The notes under the pieces: model-generated
The model's database searches: none
Told to the model about the DNA's origin: nothing
Seen by the model: only the letters and a program-made list of their open reading frames with translations
Assembly (NCBI GenBank): GCA_023432805.1
Contig: JAEYUG010000129.1
Location: 1 to 64,000, forward strand
From: Bacteroidota bacterium
Lineage (GTDB): Bacteria; Bacteroidota; Ignavibacteria; SZUA-365
Length of the DNA: 64,000 nt
Direction: 5' to 3'
Made by a program: the position numbers and the translations under genes
Part shown: positions 1 to 7,724 of the stretch, in pieces
Layout: every line of letters begins with the position of its first letter
Position numbering within the stretch: the first letter of the stretch is position 1

Positions 1-17
1 GAATCTTGCGTCGTGCT

Positions 18-43
18 GGACGGACGAGGGCGTCCGTCCTCCC
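18..43 (+). repeat. A-type palindromic element, one copy
   Basis: The palindrome GACGGACGAGGGCGTCCGTC (8-bp stem, AGGG loop) is followed by a CTCCC tail and ends one base before the stop codon of the DUF3788-like gene. The bases before it (TTGCGTCGTGCT) resemble the linker that precedes A-type copies at 2816 and 23654, so this is probably the right end of a composite element cut by the window edge. Confidence 0.85.
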
Positions 44-44
44 G

Positions 45-506
45 CTACTTCCTTTTCTTCTCCCGTAAATCCGCAACCTTCAACTTCATCAACGCCAGCA
101 CCGCCTCGACGTCATCCCGCTTCCACAGCCTGACCGAAATCCACTTCGCCGCAGGCGACAGCGTGACATCGTTGTCGAAACGCGTGCGCACTCCGACCGT
201 CAGCTCCCGCACCGCTCGGAACTCCTCCTCCCTTGCGAGCGGCACCGAGAACAGCACCGTGAAATAGCCCTTGTAGAAGTGCACGATGCACACGACCCGC
301 GAGAGATACGAGGCCCGGTAGCCCCATCCCCCCGCGTTCTCATACCACTCGAAACTCCAGTTGAGACGCGACTCGATGCGCGCGAGTCCCTCTTCGAACC
401 GCTTGAGTTCGATCGCCGGAAGCACCCCGAGCATCGTGTCGATCTCGGGGCGTGTCGGGATGTACTTCGCGTCGTTGAACGCGAGTTTCTGCGCTTCGTC
501 GATCAT
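45..506 (-). CDS. DUF3788-like small protein
   Basis: A 153-residue soluble protein starting MIDEAQKLAFND. The ATG overlaps the purC stop codon in an ATGA arrangement, which fixes the start and indicates translational coupling. The layout (a 'YIPTRPEIDTMLG' segment, a central Trp/Gly-rich stretch 'GGWGYRAS', then a beta-rich 'GYFTVLFSV' and a C-terminal 'ISVRLWKRDDVEAVLALMKLK') resembles the DUF3788 family of small uncharacterised proteins. There is no signal peptide or membrane segment. Being second in a two-gene unit with purC does not imply a role in purine synthesis. Function unknown; the family assignment is by eye. Confidence 0.72.
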   Translation of the reverse strand: MIDEAQKLAFNDAKYIPTRPEIDTMLGVLPAIELKRFEEGLARIESRLNWSFEWYENAGGWGYRASYLSRVVCIVHFYKGYFTVLFSVPLAREEEFRAVRELTVGVRTRFDNDVTLSPAAKWISVRLWKRDDVEAVLALMKLKVADLREKKRK

Positions 507-1399
507 CCTCGCACCGCGAGATCCTCGCCCGTGATCAGCCGGAACGCCTCGAGATACTTCTCCGTCGTGCGTGCGATCACCTCCGCCGGAAGCTCCGGTG
601 CGGGAGGCTGCTTGTTCCATGCGACGGCTTCCAGATGATCGCGCACGTACTGCTTGTCAAACGACGGCTGCGCGCGGCCCGGCTCCCATCCCGCCGCAGG
701 CCAGAAGCGCGACGAATCCGGTGTGAGCGCCTCGTCGATCAGGATCAGCTCGTCGCCGTCCCATCCGAACTCGAACTTCGTGTCGGCGATGATGATGCCC
801 TTTGCGCGGGCCTCGTCGCGTGCGAACGTGTATAGCGCGATCGACAAGTCGCGCGCGCGCTCGGCGGCCTCGCGTCCCACGATCGCCACCGCCTCGTCGA
901 ACGAGATGTTCTCGTCGTGGCCTTCCTCGGCCTTGGTCGAGGGAGTGAAGATCGGTTCGGGAAGCATCGATCCGTCGGAGAGTCCTTCAGGCAGGGGGAT
1001 ACCGCAGACCGACCGCGACTTGTTGTATTCTTTCAGCCCCGACCCCGTGAGGAAGCCACGCACGACGCACTCGATGGCGAGGGGCTTCGTTTGCCGCACG
1101 AGCATGGCCCGGCCGCGGAGCGCATCCGCGTGGGGAGCGCAGGCGGCGGGGAACTCCGCCACATCGGTGGCGATGCAGTGATTGCGCGTGATGTGGCCCG
1201 TGCGGTCGAACCAGTAGCGCGACATGCCCGTGAGCACCGCGCCCTTCATGGGGATCGGATCGGGAAGCACCACATCGAAGGCCGAGAGCCTGTCGGTGGC
1301 CACGATCAGGAGGTTGTCGTCGATCTGGTAGACGTCACGGACCTTGCCGCGCTTGAAGAGCGAAAGGCCGTCGAAAGTGGTTGTTGAGATGGCGTCCAT
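503..1399 (-). CDS. purC: Phosphoribosylaminoimidazole-succinocarboxamide synthase (SAICAR synthase)
   Basis: Cytosolic enzyme of purine synthesis that joins CAIR and aspartate with ATP to give SAICAR. The 298 residues match the longer form of the family. Visible signatures are 'GKVRDVY' (residues 18-24, nucleotide loop), 'VATDRLSAFD' just after it, 'IECVVRGFLTGSGLKEY' in the middle and 'DTKFEFGW' followed by 'LILIDEALTPDSSRFW' near the end. The start at MDAISTTTFDG is chosen because the frame upstream runs through the promoter. It is first in a two-gene unit with the DUF3788-like gene (4-bp overlap). A promoter of the TTG/TAnnTTTC type lies 38-66 bp upstream. Confidence 0.96.
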   Translation of the reverse strand: MDAISTTTFDGLSLFKRGKVRDVYQIDDNLLIVATDRLSAFDVVLPDPIPMKGAVLTGMSRYWFDRTGHITRNHCIATDVAEFPAACAPHADALRGRAMLVRQTKPLAIECVVRGFLTGSGLKEYNKSRSVCGIPLPEGLSDGSMLPEPIFTPSTKAEEGHDENISFDEAVAIVGREAAERARDLSIALYTFARDEARAKGIIIADTKFEFGWDGDELILIDEALTPDSSRFWPAAGWEPGRAQPSFDKQYVRDHLEAVAWNKQPPAPELPAEVIARTTEKYLEAFRLITGEDLAVRG

Positions 1400-1436
1400 G
1401 CGATACCTGCCTGCGAGTGAATTTCGAGAGAAACCC

Positions 1437-1465
1437 GAAATATACGCAAAGCTCCCCGTCCGCAA
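1437..1465 (-). promoter_or_regulatory. Putative promoter of purC
   Basis: On the minus strand TTG (1465-1463), an 18-bp spacer and TATATTTC (1444-1437) fit the Bacteroidota sigma-A pattern (TTG ... TAnnTTTG). Transcription would begin near 1432, about 33 bp before the purC ATG. An A-type palindrome begins 3 bp upstream of the TTG. Confidence 0.6.
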
Positions 1466-1467
1466 CA

Positions 1468-1513
1468 GGAGGACGGACGCCCTCGCTGGGAGGACGGACG
1501 CCCTCGTCCGTCA
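1468..1513 (-). repeat. A-type palindromic element: one partial and one full copy
   Basis: In minus-strand orientation there is one complete A palindrome (1488-1513) and one truncated copy (1468-1486) joined head to tail. They lie in the divergent purC/corA intergenic region, directly upstream of the putative purC promoter. The pattern of a full copy followed by a half copy is repeated at 2816-2862 and 23654-23700. Confidence 0.85.
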
Positions 1514-1559
1514 TTTGATTCCCAACTCCAACACCATAGTTTGCACCCGGAGGTTCCCC

Positions 1560-2624
1560 ATGTCCCGACATCCCCGCACCCGCTCGCGCAAGACCGGCCT
1601 TCCCCCCGGCTCACCCGTGCACACCGGCACACGCCTGCGCGAACAGACCGCAGTGACCATGCTGCAGTACGGCGCAGACAGCTTCACCGAGCGCGCCCTC
1701 CCGCCGGAGGATTGCGCGGCGGAGGCTTCCCGACACACGGGCGTCACGTGGATCGACGTCGACTCCGTGCACGACATCCCCACACTGGAAACCCTCGGTC
1801 GCGCCTTCGCACTGCATCCCCTCACCATCGAAGACATCGCGAGCACCGAGCAGCGGCCCAAGGTCGAAGACTACGGCCACTACATCTACATCGTCGTGCG
1901 CATGATGCACGGCAGCGCCGCCGAGGGACTGGTCACCGAACAGGTCAGCCTCATACTCGGCGACCACTTCGTGCTGTCATTTCAGGAGGGGATCCGCGGC
2001 GACGTCTTCGACCCCGTGCGCACGCGGCTACGCACGTCGAAGGGACGCATCCGCGCGCTCGGGTCCGACTACCTCTGCTACGCGCTGCTCGACGCGGTGA
2101 TCGACAACTACTTCAATGTGTTGGAGGATGTCGGTGACCGCATCGAGGCGGTGGAGGACGAGCTTGTCCGCACGACCTCTGCGGAAACCCTGCATGCGCT
2201 GCACGGACTCAAGCGCGAGCTGATCCACATGCGGAAGTCCGTCTGGCCCCTGCGCGAGGTGATCGCGTGGATGCAGCGCGACGACACACTGCTGATCACA
2301 TCCGGCACGCAGGTATTTCTTCGGGACATCTACGATCACACGATCCAGGTGATCGACACGATCGAGACCTCGCGCGACATGCTGGCGGGCATGCTCGACG
2401 TCTACATGAGCAGCGTCAGCAACCGGATGAACGAGATCATGAAAGTGTTGACCATCATGTCGACGATCTTCATTCCCCTCACCTTCATTGCGGGTGTATA
2501 CGGCATGAACTTCGCGCACATGCCCGAACTCGCCTGGCCGTGGGGATACCCGGCCGTGCTCGCCTTCATGGCCCTGCTCGTCGCCGGCATGCTTCGCTAC
2601 TTCCGCTCCCGCCGCTGGCTCTGA
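1560..2624 (+). CDS. corA: CorA-family magnesium/cobalt transporter
   Basis: Inner-membrane channel for Mg2+ (also Co2+/Ni2+ in the family). The 354 residues comprise a long cytoplasmic N-terminal domain with helical segments ('HALHGLKRELIHMRKSVWPLREVI') and two C-terminal membrane helices. The selectivity signature YGMNF (G315-M316-N317) lies between the helices, followed by 'MPELAWPWGYP'. The ATG at 1560 is chosen because GGAGG lies 7 bp before it, although the frame stays open upstream through the palindromes. The basic N-terminus (SRHPRTRSRK) is typical. The B-type repeat array begins inside the stop codon region. Confidence 0.95.
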   Translation: MSRHPRTRSRKTGLPPGSPVHTGTRLREQTAVTMLQYGADSFTERALPPEDCAAEASRHTGVTWIDVDSVHDIPTLETLGRAFALHPLTIEDIASTEQRPKVEDYGHYIYIVVRMMHGSAAEGLVTEQVSLILGDHFVLSFQEGIRGDVFDPVRTRLRTSKGRIRALGSDYLCYALLDAVIDNYFNVLEDVGDRIEAVEDELVRTTSAETLHALHGLKRELIHMRKSVWPLREVIAWMQRDDTLLITSGTQVFLRDIYDHTIQVIDTIETSRDMLAGMLDVYMSSVSNRMNEIMKVLTIMSTIFIPLTFIAGVYGMNFAHMPELAWPWGYPAVLAFMALLVAGMLRYFRSRRWL

Positions 2625-2862
2625 AAGGTCGGTGGCACCAGAAAGGTCGGTGGCACCAGAAAGGTCGGTGGCACCAGAAAGGTCGGTGGACGTCCTCGTC
2701 CACCAGAAAGGTCGGTGGACGTCCTCGTCCACCCGAAAGGTCGGTGGACGTCCTCGTCCACCAGAAAGGTCGGTGGACGTCCTCGTCCACCAGTGACGGA
2801 TGTACAGTAGACGCTGGACGGACGAGGGCGTCCGTCCTCCCACCAGTGGCGTCCGTCCTCCC
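2623..2862 (+). repeat. Composite palindromic repeat array: 3 short B, 4 full B, linker, A and half-A units
   Basis: Three 18-bp units (GAAAGGTCGGTGGCACCA; 2623-2640, 2641-2658, 2659-2676) are followed by four 29-bp units (2677-2705, 2706-2734, 2735-2763, 2764-2792). Each 29-bp unit contains the hairpin GGTGGACGTCCTCGTCCACC. A linker of about 23 bp follows, then a full A palindrome (2816-2841) and a half A copy (2848-2862). The 18-bp units equal the 29-bp unit minus the 11-bp hairpin tip, as expected from slippage at a hairpin. The array fills the corA-SulP gap. Confidence 0.92.
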
Positions 2863-2883
2863 GTATTTTTCGTACATTTAAAG

Positions 2884-4983
2884 ATGCACTCTCCTACCTA
2901 CCTCTCCGAATTCCGCTTCTCGGAAAACTTTCGCTTCACGCTCACACACATCAAGGGCGATCTCATCGGGGGACTCACCGCCGCCGTCGTCGCACTTCCC
3001 CTCGCACTCGGCTTCGGCATCCTCGCCTACAACGGCGCCCCCGAAGGTGCGGTCGCGGGACTCTACGGCGCCGTCTTCACCGGACTCCTCGCCTCCTTCT
3101 TCGGAGGCACCCCACAGCAGATCACCGGTCCCACCGGCGGCATGACCGTCATCCTCACCACCGTCTACATCCAGCACGGCGGTGCCGAGGCCCTGCTTGC
3201 GGCCTGCCTGCTGGCGGGACTCTTCCAGATCGGCTTCGGCCTCCTCAAGCTCGGCCGCTACGTCCACCTCGTGCCCTACCCCGTCACGGTGGGATTCACC
3301 AACGGCATCGCGGCCCTCATCTTCATCCAGCAGATCGGCACCTTCACCACTGCGCCCGTCATCGCGCTCATCACCATCGCGGTCATCCTCATCGCCCCGC
3401 GCATCAACAAGAACCTGCCGCGCTCGCTGATGGGACTCGTGGTCGGCACCCTCGTCGCCGTTCTCTTCGGCGAGACCGAGATCATGCGCATGGCCTTCGA
3501 TCCCGCCGCATTGCAGTTCCAGGTGGCTTCCGCTGTGAAGACGATAGGAGAGATTCCTGCCGGCTTCCAGCTGCCCGCGTTTCCCGCCATCCCCATCCAC
3601 ACCTGGCAGGCCGTCGTTCCCGCCGCCTTCACCATCGCGCTGCTCGGCACCATCGAGACTCTGCTCGCCTCGGTCGTGGCCGACAACGCCACCGACACGC
3701 GCCACAACAGCAACAAGGAGCTCGTCGGCCAGGGCATCGGAAACTTCGTCGCCCCGTTCTTCGGCGGCGTGGCCGGCACCGGCGCGATCGTGCGCACCAT
3801 GGTCAACGTGCGCGCGGGCGCGAAGACCCGCCTGTCGGGCATCATCCACGCCCTCGTGCTGGCGCTGGTGATTGTCGCACTGGGACCCCTTGCTGGCGCG
3901 ATACCCCTCGCCGCCCTTGCGGGCGTGCTGATGATGACCGCCGTGTCGATGGTCGAGGCCGAGCCCCTGCGCCTGTTGCCACGCACCCCGCGCGCGGACG
4001 CAGCCGTCATGATCGCCACCACCCTCATCACCGTCTTCACCGACCTGATCACCGCCGTGGAAGTCGGCATGGTCATGGCGGCCTTCCTCTTCGTGCACCG
4101 CATGAGCGAGCTCGGCGCCAACCTGCACGTGCTCGACGAGATCAAGGGCGCCGCGCTCGACGATCGCACCCGTGCCCTGCTGCGCGAGAAGCGCATTGCG
4201 GTCTTCGACGTCGAGGGACCCCTCTTCTTCGGCGCCGCCAAGAGTTTCGTGACCAACCTCGAGAAGAACTTCGACATCGACACCGTCATCCTCGACATGG
4301 AGAGCGTACCCGTTGTCGACACCACCGGCGCCGTCGCGCTCGAGCAGATCGTCTCGCGGCTGCATCGCGACGGTCGTCGACTGCTCGTGGTGGGGATGCG
4401 GGAAAACGTCCGCCGCATCCTTTACAATCTCGGGGTCACCCAGAAAATCGGCATCGGAAGCTTCCTCCCCTCGATGGATGATGCGATCGCCTACGCCGTC
4501 GCGCTCGCCACCGACGAGCGCACCCCGCGCGCCCTCGGGGAATACCTGCACGACGCATGCATCCTGCTCGACGTCCATGCCTCGACCCGCGACGAACTCT
4601 TCGACACCTGTGCCCGCGCGGCCGAGAAGGCCGGCGCCGTGCACGATCGCGCCGCCTTCGTACAGAGCCTGCACGACCGCGAGGCCCAGACCCCGACCGT
4701 GATCGGCCACGGCGTGGCCGTGCCCCACGCCCGCACCGGAGGCGTCGATGGCGAGGTCGTGCTGCTCTTCGCGCGGCTCGCCACCCCCCTGCGCTACACC
4801 GACGACCCTGCCACCGACGTCGACTTCGTCTTCATGGTTTCGGCCGCCGGCGTTGAGAAGGATTACCTGACCGTACTGCGTCTCATCGCCCTCAACATGC
4901 GCGACGACGCCATCGCCGCGCGCCTGCGCGCCGCCACCAGCGCCGCGGAAATCCACTACACCCTCTCGGAACTCCGGGTATAG
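2884..4983 (+). CDS. SulP-family anion transporter fused to STAS and PTS EIIA-type domains
   Basis: Predicted inner-membrane anion transporter (sulfate, bicarbonate or similar; substrate not determinable) of 699 residues. Residues 20-410 hold the SulP core with many membrane helices, including 'ITGPTGGMTVIL' and 'GTIETLLASVVADNATDTRHNSNKELVGQG'-type signatures. A STAS domain follows (about 425-535; 'VPVVDTTGAVALEQIV'). From about 550 to the end is a PTS-EIIA (fructose/nitrogen type) domain with 'GHGVAVPHAR', in which His615 is the expected phosphorylation site. SulP-STAS is standard; the EIIA tail is unusual and suggests control by phosphotransfer or a structural role. The ATG at 2884 is 4 bp after a TACATTTA box, so the mRNA may be leaderless. 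Confidence 0.9.
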   Translation: MHSPTYLSEFRFSENFRFTLTHIKGDLIGGLTAAVVALPLALGFGILAYNGAPEGAVAGLYGAVFTGLLASFFGGTPQQITGPTGGMTVILTTVYIQHGGAEALLAACLLAGLFQIGFGLLKLGRYVHLVPYPVTVGFTNGIAALIFIQQIGTFTTAPVIALITIAVILIAPRINKNLPRSLMGLVVGTLVAVLFGETEIMRMAFDPAALQFQVASAVKTIGEIPAGFQLPAFPAIPIHTWQAVVPAAFTIALLGTIETLLASVVADNATDTRHNSNKELVGQGIGNFVAPFFGGVAGTGAIVRTMVNVRAGAKTRLSGIIHALVLALVIVALGPLAGAIPLAALAGVLMMTAVSMVEAEPLRLLPRTPRADAAVMIATTLITVFTDLITAVEVGMVMAAFLFVHRMSELGANLHVLDEIKGAALDDRTRALLREKRIAVFDVEGPLFFGAAKSFVTNLEKNFDIDTVILDMESVPVVDTTGAVALEQIVSRLHRDGRRLLVVGMRENVRRILYNLGVTQKIGIGSFLPSMDDAIAYAVALATDERTPRALGEYLHDACILLDVHASTRDELFDTCARAAEKAGAVHDRAAFVQSLHDREAQTPTVIGHGVAVPHARTGGVDGEVVLLFARLATPLRYTDDPATDVDFVFMVSAAGVEKDYLTVLRLIALNMRDDAIAARLRAATSAAEIHYTLSELRV

Positions 4984-4986
4984 CAA

Positions 4987-5014
4987 ACGGCGCGCCCCCG
5001 TCGGGACGCGCCGT
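4987..5014. terminator. Stem-loop terminator between SulP and the first T9SS gene
   Basis: ACGGCGCG pairs with CGCGCCGT around the 12-nt apex CCCCCGTCGGGA, 3 bp after the SulP stop codon and 79 bp beyond the stop of the convergent T9SS gene. The T-run is short on both strands. The identical 12-nt apex occurs in the stem-loop at 7627-7652 with different arms. Confidence 0.65.
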
Positions 5015-5092
5015 GCATTGACTGTCGATCATGCGAACCAGGCCGGATGCCCTCACGACAGTACAAGATGCTGTTGGAGGAATGCTCCGCTG

Positions 5093-7345
5093 CTACTTAG
5101 CGACCACCATCGTGCGCGCCACCGAGCCCGCACCCGTCTGCAGTCTGTACGCGTACAGTCCACTCGGAAGCGACCCCGCCCGGAACGACGTCGTATGCCA
5201 TCCCGATTCGAGTGCCGCATTGTCATGCACCCGTGCGACCTCGACACCGAGCTCGTTATAGACGACGAGCGTCACCACATCACTCGCGGGAAGATAGAAC
5301 GAGATATTCGTGGTGGGATTGAAGGGATTCGGATAATTCTGCAGCATCGTCACCTTCTCCGCCGTCGGAGCCACTGACAGCGTCACCACCTGCGAATACT
5401 CCGTCGTGCCATCGCGGTCGATCTGGCGCAGCCGATACGAGATCGCCGCATTCTGCAGATCGGATGCCGGGAGCCTGTCTTCGAACCGATAGTCATGCTG
5501 CGAGCTCGTCGTACCATTGCCCTGCACGAAACCCACCTTCGACCACGTTGCGCGATCAAACGACCGCTCGACATCGAACCCATAATTGTTCGACTCCGTC
5601 GCCGTCGTCCACTTGAGCGTCACCACCTCATTCCGCATCTGCCCCCCAAACGCCACCAGCTCCACGGGCAATCCATTGTTCTCGATTTGGCTCCGAATAG
5701 TGATGTAACGAGGATCCTGATATATGAACGAGGTGACATTGGGTGCAGGAGGATTCGCTATGAGGTCCCAGCCGAAATAATAGGTCTTGACATACCCAAG
5801 CGCGTCGTACTCCGGCTTCGACGTCAATTGACTGCCATCCAACGTGAATGCGGGATTCAGATTGGCGAAGGATACCGGAGTAGTACTTGATGGTATAAAT
5901 TCACTATAGACCTGCCCGGTAATCTTATCGTCGAACCCTATGGAAGGGAGTTCGATAGGCAGAACACTCAATGAAACTGGAACGAAGGGTTGCTGGAAAT
6001 AGTCGACCGGATTTGTCAAAGTGACAGTGGGATTCGTATCAATTCCAGGAGCAGCAGCATACAATGGAACACCCCATTTATCATCCAGAGGTATGTACTC
6101 TGGTGTACCGAGAGCCGGAAGCGTTTGCCAGTTGATCAGCCGCCGTGCAACACGAAAGACACTGCTGGTTGCAACATTTGAAACTGCTGGCACTGCATTC
6201 CAACTCTTGCCAAGCGTGGCTGTTGCCACAATCTGAAACGCCTCCGGGGCAGCAGTGACAGAGGTCATGTCAATGGACGCTGTAAGTGGCATAAAAGGTG
6301 CACTCGGCCATGTGGTATATGTAGACACGGTGGGCACTGCGCCGCTGTATGTCGGGCCCGATCCATCCCAGAGTACAGACGTTGTGCTTGGTGATGGAAC
6401 AAGAGTGAGCGTAACGGTCGGGCTGGTCGGGTTCGTCGAGGTCGTTGGGGGGGTCGTATTCGGGTTCGTGATATAGGAACCCGGAGGGATTGAGGTGAAC
6501 TTGTTCCCGCAATCCACCCAGCGAATGGTGGGGACAACGGTCCCAACGCCCTTCAATTGCTGCTGCACATCATGAATCTTTTCGTTTGATGGATTTCCAT
6601 TGAACTGAAGATTACCATTGAATGCAGCTCCTTCGAAGACGATGCCCTCAGCCCTGCCAGGTACATACTGAAAATCATCCGCGCTGAAATTGGTGGGGAG
6701 TGCAGTAAATATATCGTCCCGCAATCCATACACCATCGGACGCTGGTTCCCGGTGTACCCACCATCTGGCGGATGCCCCAGAACATATAATGGGAGCGTG
6801 CCGGTAACATACTCGATCTTGCCTCGAAGCTCACCAGTGGGAATCGGACCCGGAACACTTGCGGCGCCGATCAGAAGATTGCCAAATGTCAACCTATCCA
6901 GCTGACCGTTCATATTCTTGACTTCTAAGCCCCGCAGTGAGATCTCGTTCTGCACGTAGTATACGATACCTTGCACTGTCACAGGGTTGGTAATGATTTG
7001 CACAGTGGTTGGAAATAGTGGATCGTTCGTCTTCACGAGGTTGTTGCTGGTTGCTGCATCCCAAGTTGGTGGATTCGTGGGACCGTTCTTGAATTCGAAA
7101 CCATCAGGCAGCAGAAAGTGCAAATTGTAAATGATGCGAGTCTGATCTCCATAAAAGTCCTCGACATTCGTTTCGCGTACTTCGATCTTTCCCGCCGCAA
7201 TACCGCTGATCTCGCACGACTGTACGATGAGTGGCGTCGCGAGGTCGAAATTGACGAAGATGCCGCGAGGCTGTCCCTGTGCAACTGAACTGAGGAACGC
7301 ACTTAGGAGAAGCGCGAAAACTGAAATACTGTGAAGTTTTTTCAT
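5093..7345 (-). CDS. T9SS-sorted secreted protein, member 1 of the local paralogous family
   Basis: A 750-residue secreted protein of unknown function. It has a signal peptide (MKKLHSISVFALLLSAFLSS...AQG). The N-terminal family domain carries 'IEVRETNVEDFYGD', 'FLLPDGFEF' and 'LRGLEVKN', followed by a segment with 'TIRWVDCGNKF'. A fibronectin/Ig-like module (about 565-665, 'LPVELVAFGGQMRNEVVTLKW', 'YGFDVERS', 'YRLRQIDRDGTTEYS') precedes a type A T9SS sorting domain (about 672-750; 'LQNYPNPFNPTTNISFYLP' through 'SGLYAYRLQTG' to 'RTMVVAK'). The start at MKKLHS is preceded by an AGAGG-type Shine-Dalgarno. Equivalent domains occur in the genes at 7725, 10277 and 13495. A Thr/Pro-rich stretch occurs near residues 315-335. 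Confidence 0.88.
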   Translation of the reverse strand: MKKLHSISVFALLLSAFLSSVAQGQPRGIFVNFDLATPLIVQSCEISGIAAGKIEVRETNVEDFYGDQTRIIYNLHFLLPDGFEFKNGPTNPPTWDAATSNNLVKTNDPLFPTTVQIITNPVTVQGIVYYVQNEISLRGLEVKNMNGQLDRLTFGNLLIGAASVPGPIPTGELRGKIEYVTGTLPLYVLGHPPDGGYTGNQRPMVYGLRDDIFTALPTNFSADDFQYVPGRAEGIVFEGAAFNGNLQFNGNPSNEKIHDVQQQLKGVGTVVPTIRWVDCGNKFTSIPPGSYITNPNTTPPTTSTNPTSPTVTLTLVPSPSTTSVLWDGSGPTYSGAVPTVSTYTTWPSAPFMPLTASIDMTSVTAAPEAFQIVATATLGKSWNAVPAVSNVATSSVFRVARRLINWQTLPALGTPEYIPLDDKWGVPLYAAAPGIDTNPTVTLTNPVDYFQQPFVPVSLSVLPIELPSIGFDDKITGQVYSEFIPSSTTPVSFANLNPAFTLDGSQLTSKPEYDALGYVKTYYFGWDLIANPPAPNVTSFIYQDPRYITIRSQIENNGLPVELVAFGGQMRNEVVTLKWTTATESNNYGFDVERSFDRATWSKVGFVQGNGTTSSQHDYRFEDRLPASDLQNAAISYRLRQIDRDGTTEYSQVVTLSVAPTAEKVTMLQNYPNPFNPTTNISFYLPASDVVTLVVYNELGVEVARVHDNAALESGWHTTSFRAGSLPSGLYAYRLQTGAGSVARTMVVAK

Positions 7346-7598
7346 GACACACCTCTGTCTATCGGAATCACGATGGATTGCCTTCGACCAGCGCATGGAG
7401 TCTCCCCCTCTGCTCGCTGAGCATCATCTGATGTTCGCTGTGCCCGGAGGCACGCTGATCATATGTGTTGCTACAGCAATCATGGTTCAACACACATGCC
7501 AAGTCAAAATCAGAGCGTATTGTCCGTTTTTGCTCCCAACAGCATTCTCCCGATGTTTCAGATCTGCACAAATCCCCTTTTCATGTCTGATCTCGCAT

Positions 7599-7618
7599 CA
7601 TGGGTGGCACCACCCATG
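7599..7618. repeat. Perfect 20-bp palindrome next to a terminator
   Basis: CATGGGTGGCACCACCCATG is an exact inverted repeat, 2 bp from the A-run of the adjacent terminator. It could be a second hairpin or an operator for the T9SS gene about 250 bp away. Its centre GGTGGCACCA matches the centre of the short B-type repeat unit, which may be coincidence. Confidence 0.6.
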
Positions 7619-7620
7619 TG

Positions 7621-7652
7621 AAAAAACGGCACCCCCCCGTCGGGAGGTGCCG
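7621..7652 (-). terminator. Rho-independent terminator of the T9SS gene at 7725-9857
   Basis: On the minus strand CGGCACC ... GGTGCCG encloses a C/G-rich apex and is followed by six T residues. It lies 73 bp beyond the stop codon. The apex is the same 12-mer as in the stem-loop at 4987-5014. Confidence 0.85.
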
Positions 7653-7724
7653 CAGAAGCTGTCGATCAATCGAACCAGGCCGTTCTTAATCTCGACAGTA
7701 CTACATGGTGCAAATCCTGCAGAA

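Larger units (their letters stand above)
7346..7724. other. Gene-free stretch between two T9SS cargo genes
   Basis: It holds a stem-loop terminator (7621-7652) for the gene at 7725-9857, a perfect 20-bp palindrome (7599-7618), and the presumed promoter region of the gene ending at 7345. No convincing coding frame or RNA gene is seen. Confidence 0.6.

Noticed and set aside
2566..2877. Short frames through the palindromic repeats giving peptides such as DEGVRPPS and TSTDLSGGRGRPP
   Set aside because: The peptides are translations of the A and B hairpins in different frames and recur at every repeat locus; no start signals accompany them.
2878..4986. Open frame of 702 codons on the minus strand opposite the SulP gene
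   Set aside because: It mirrors the SulP gene, has the Glu/Gly/His-rich composition expected from a GC-rich antisense frame, and lacks a signal, start context or recognisable domain.
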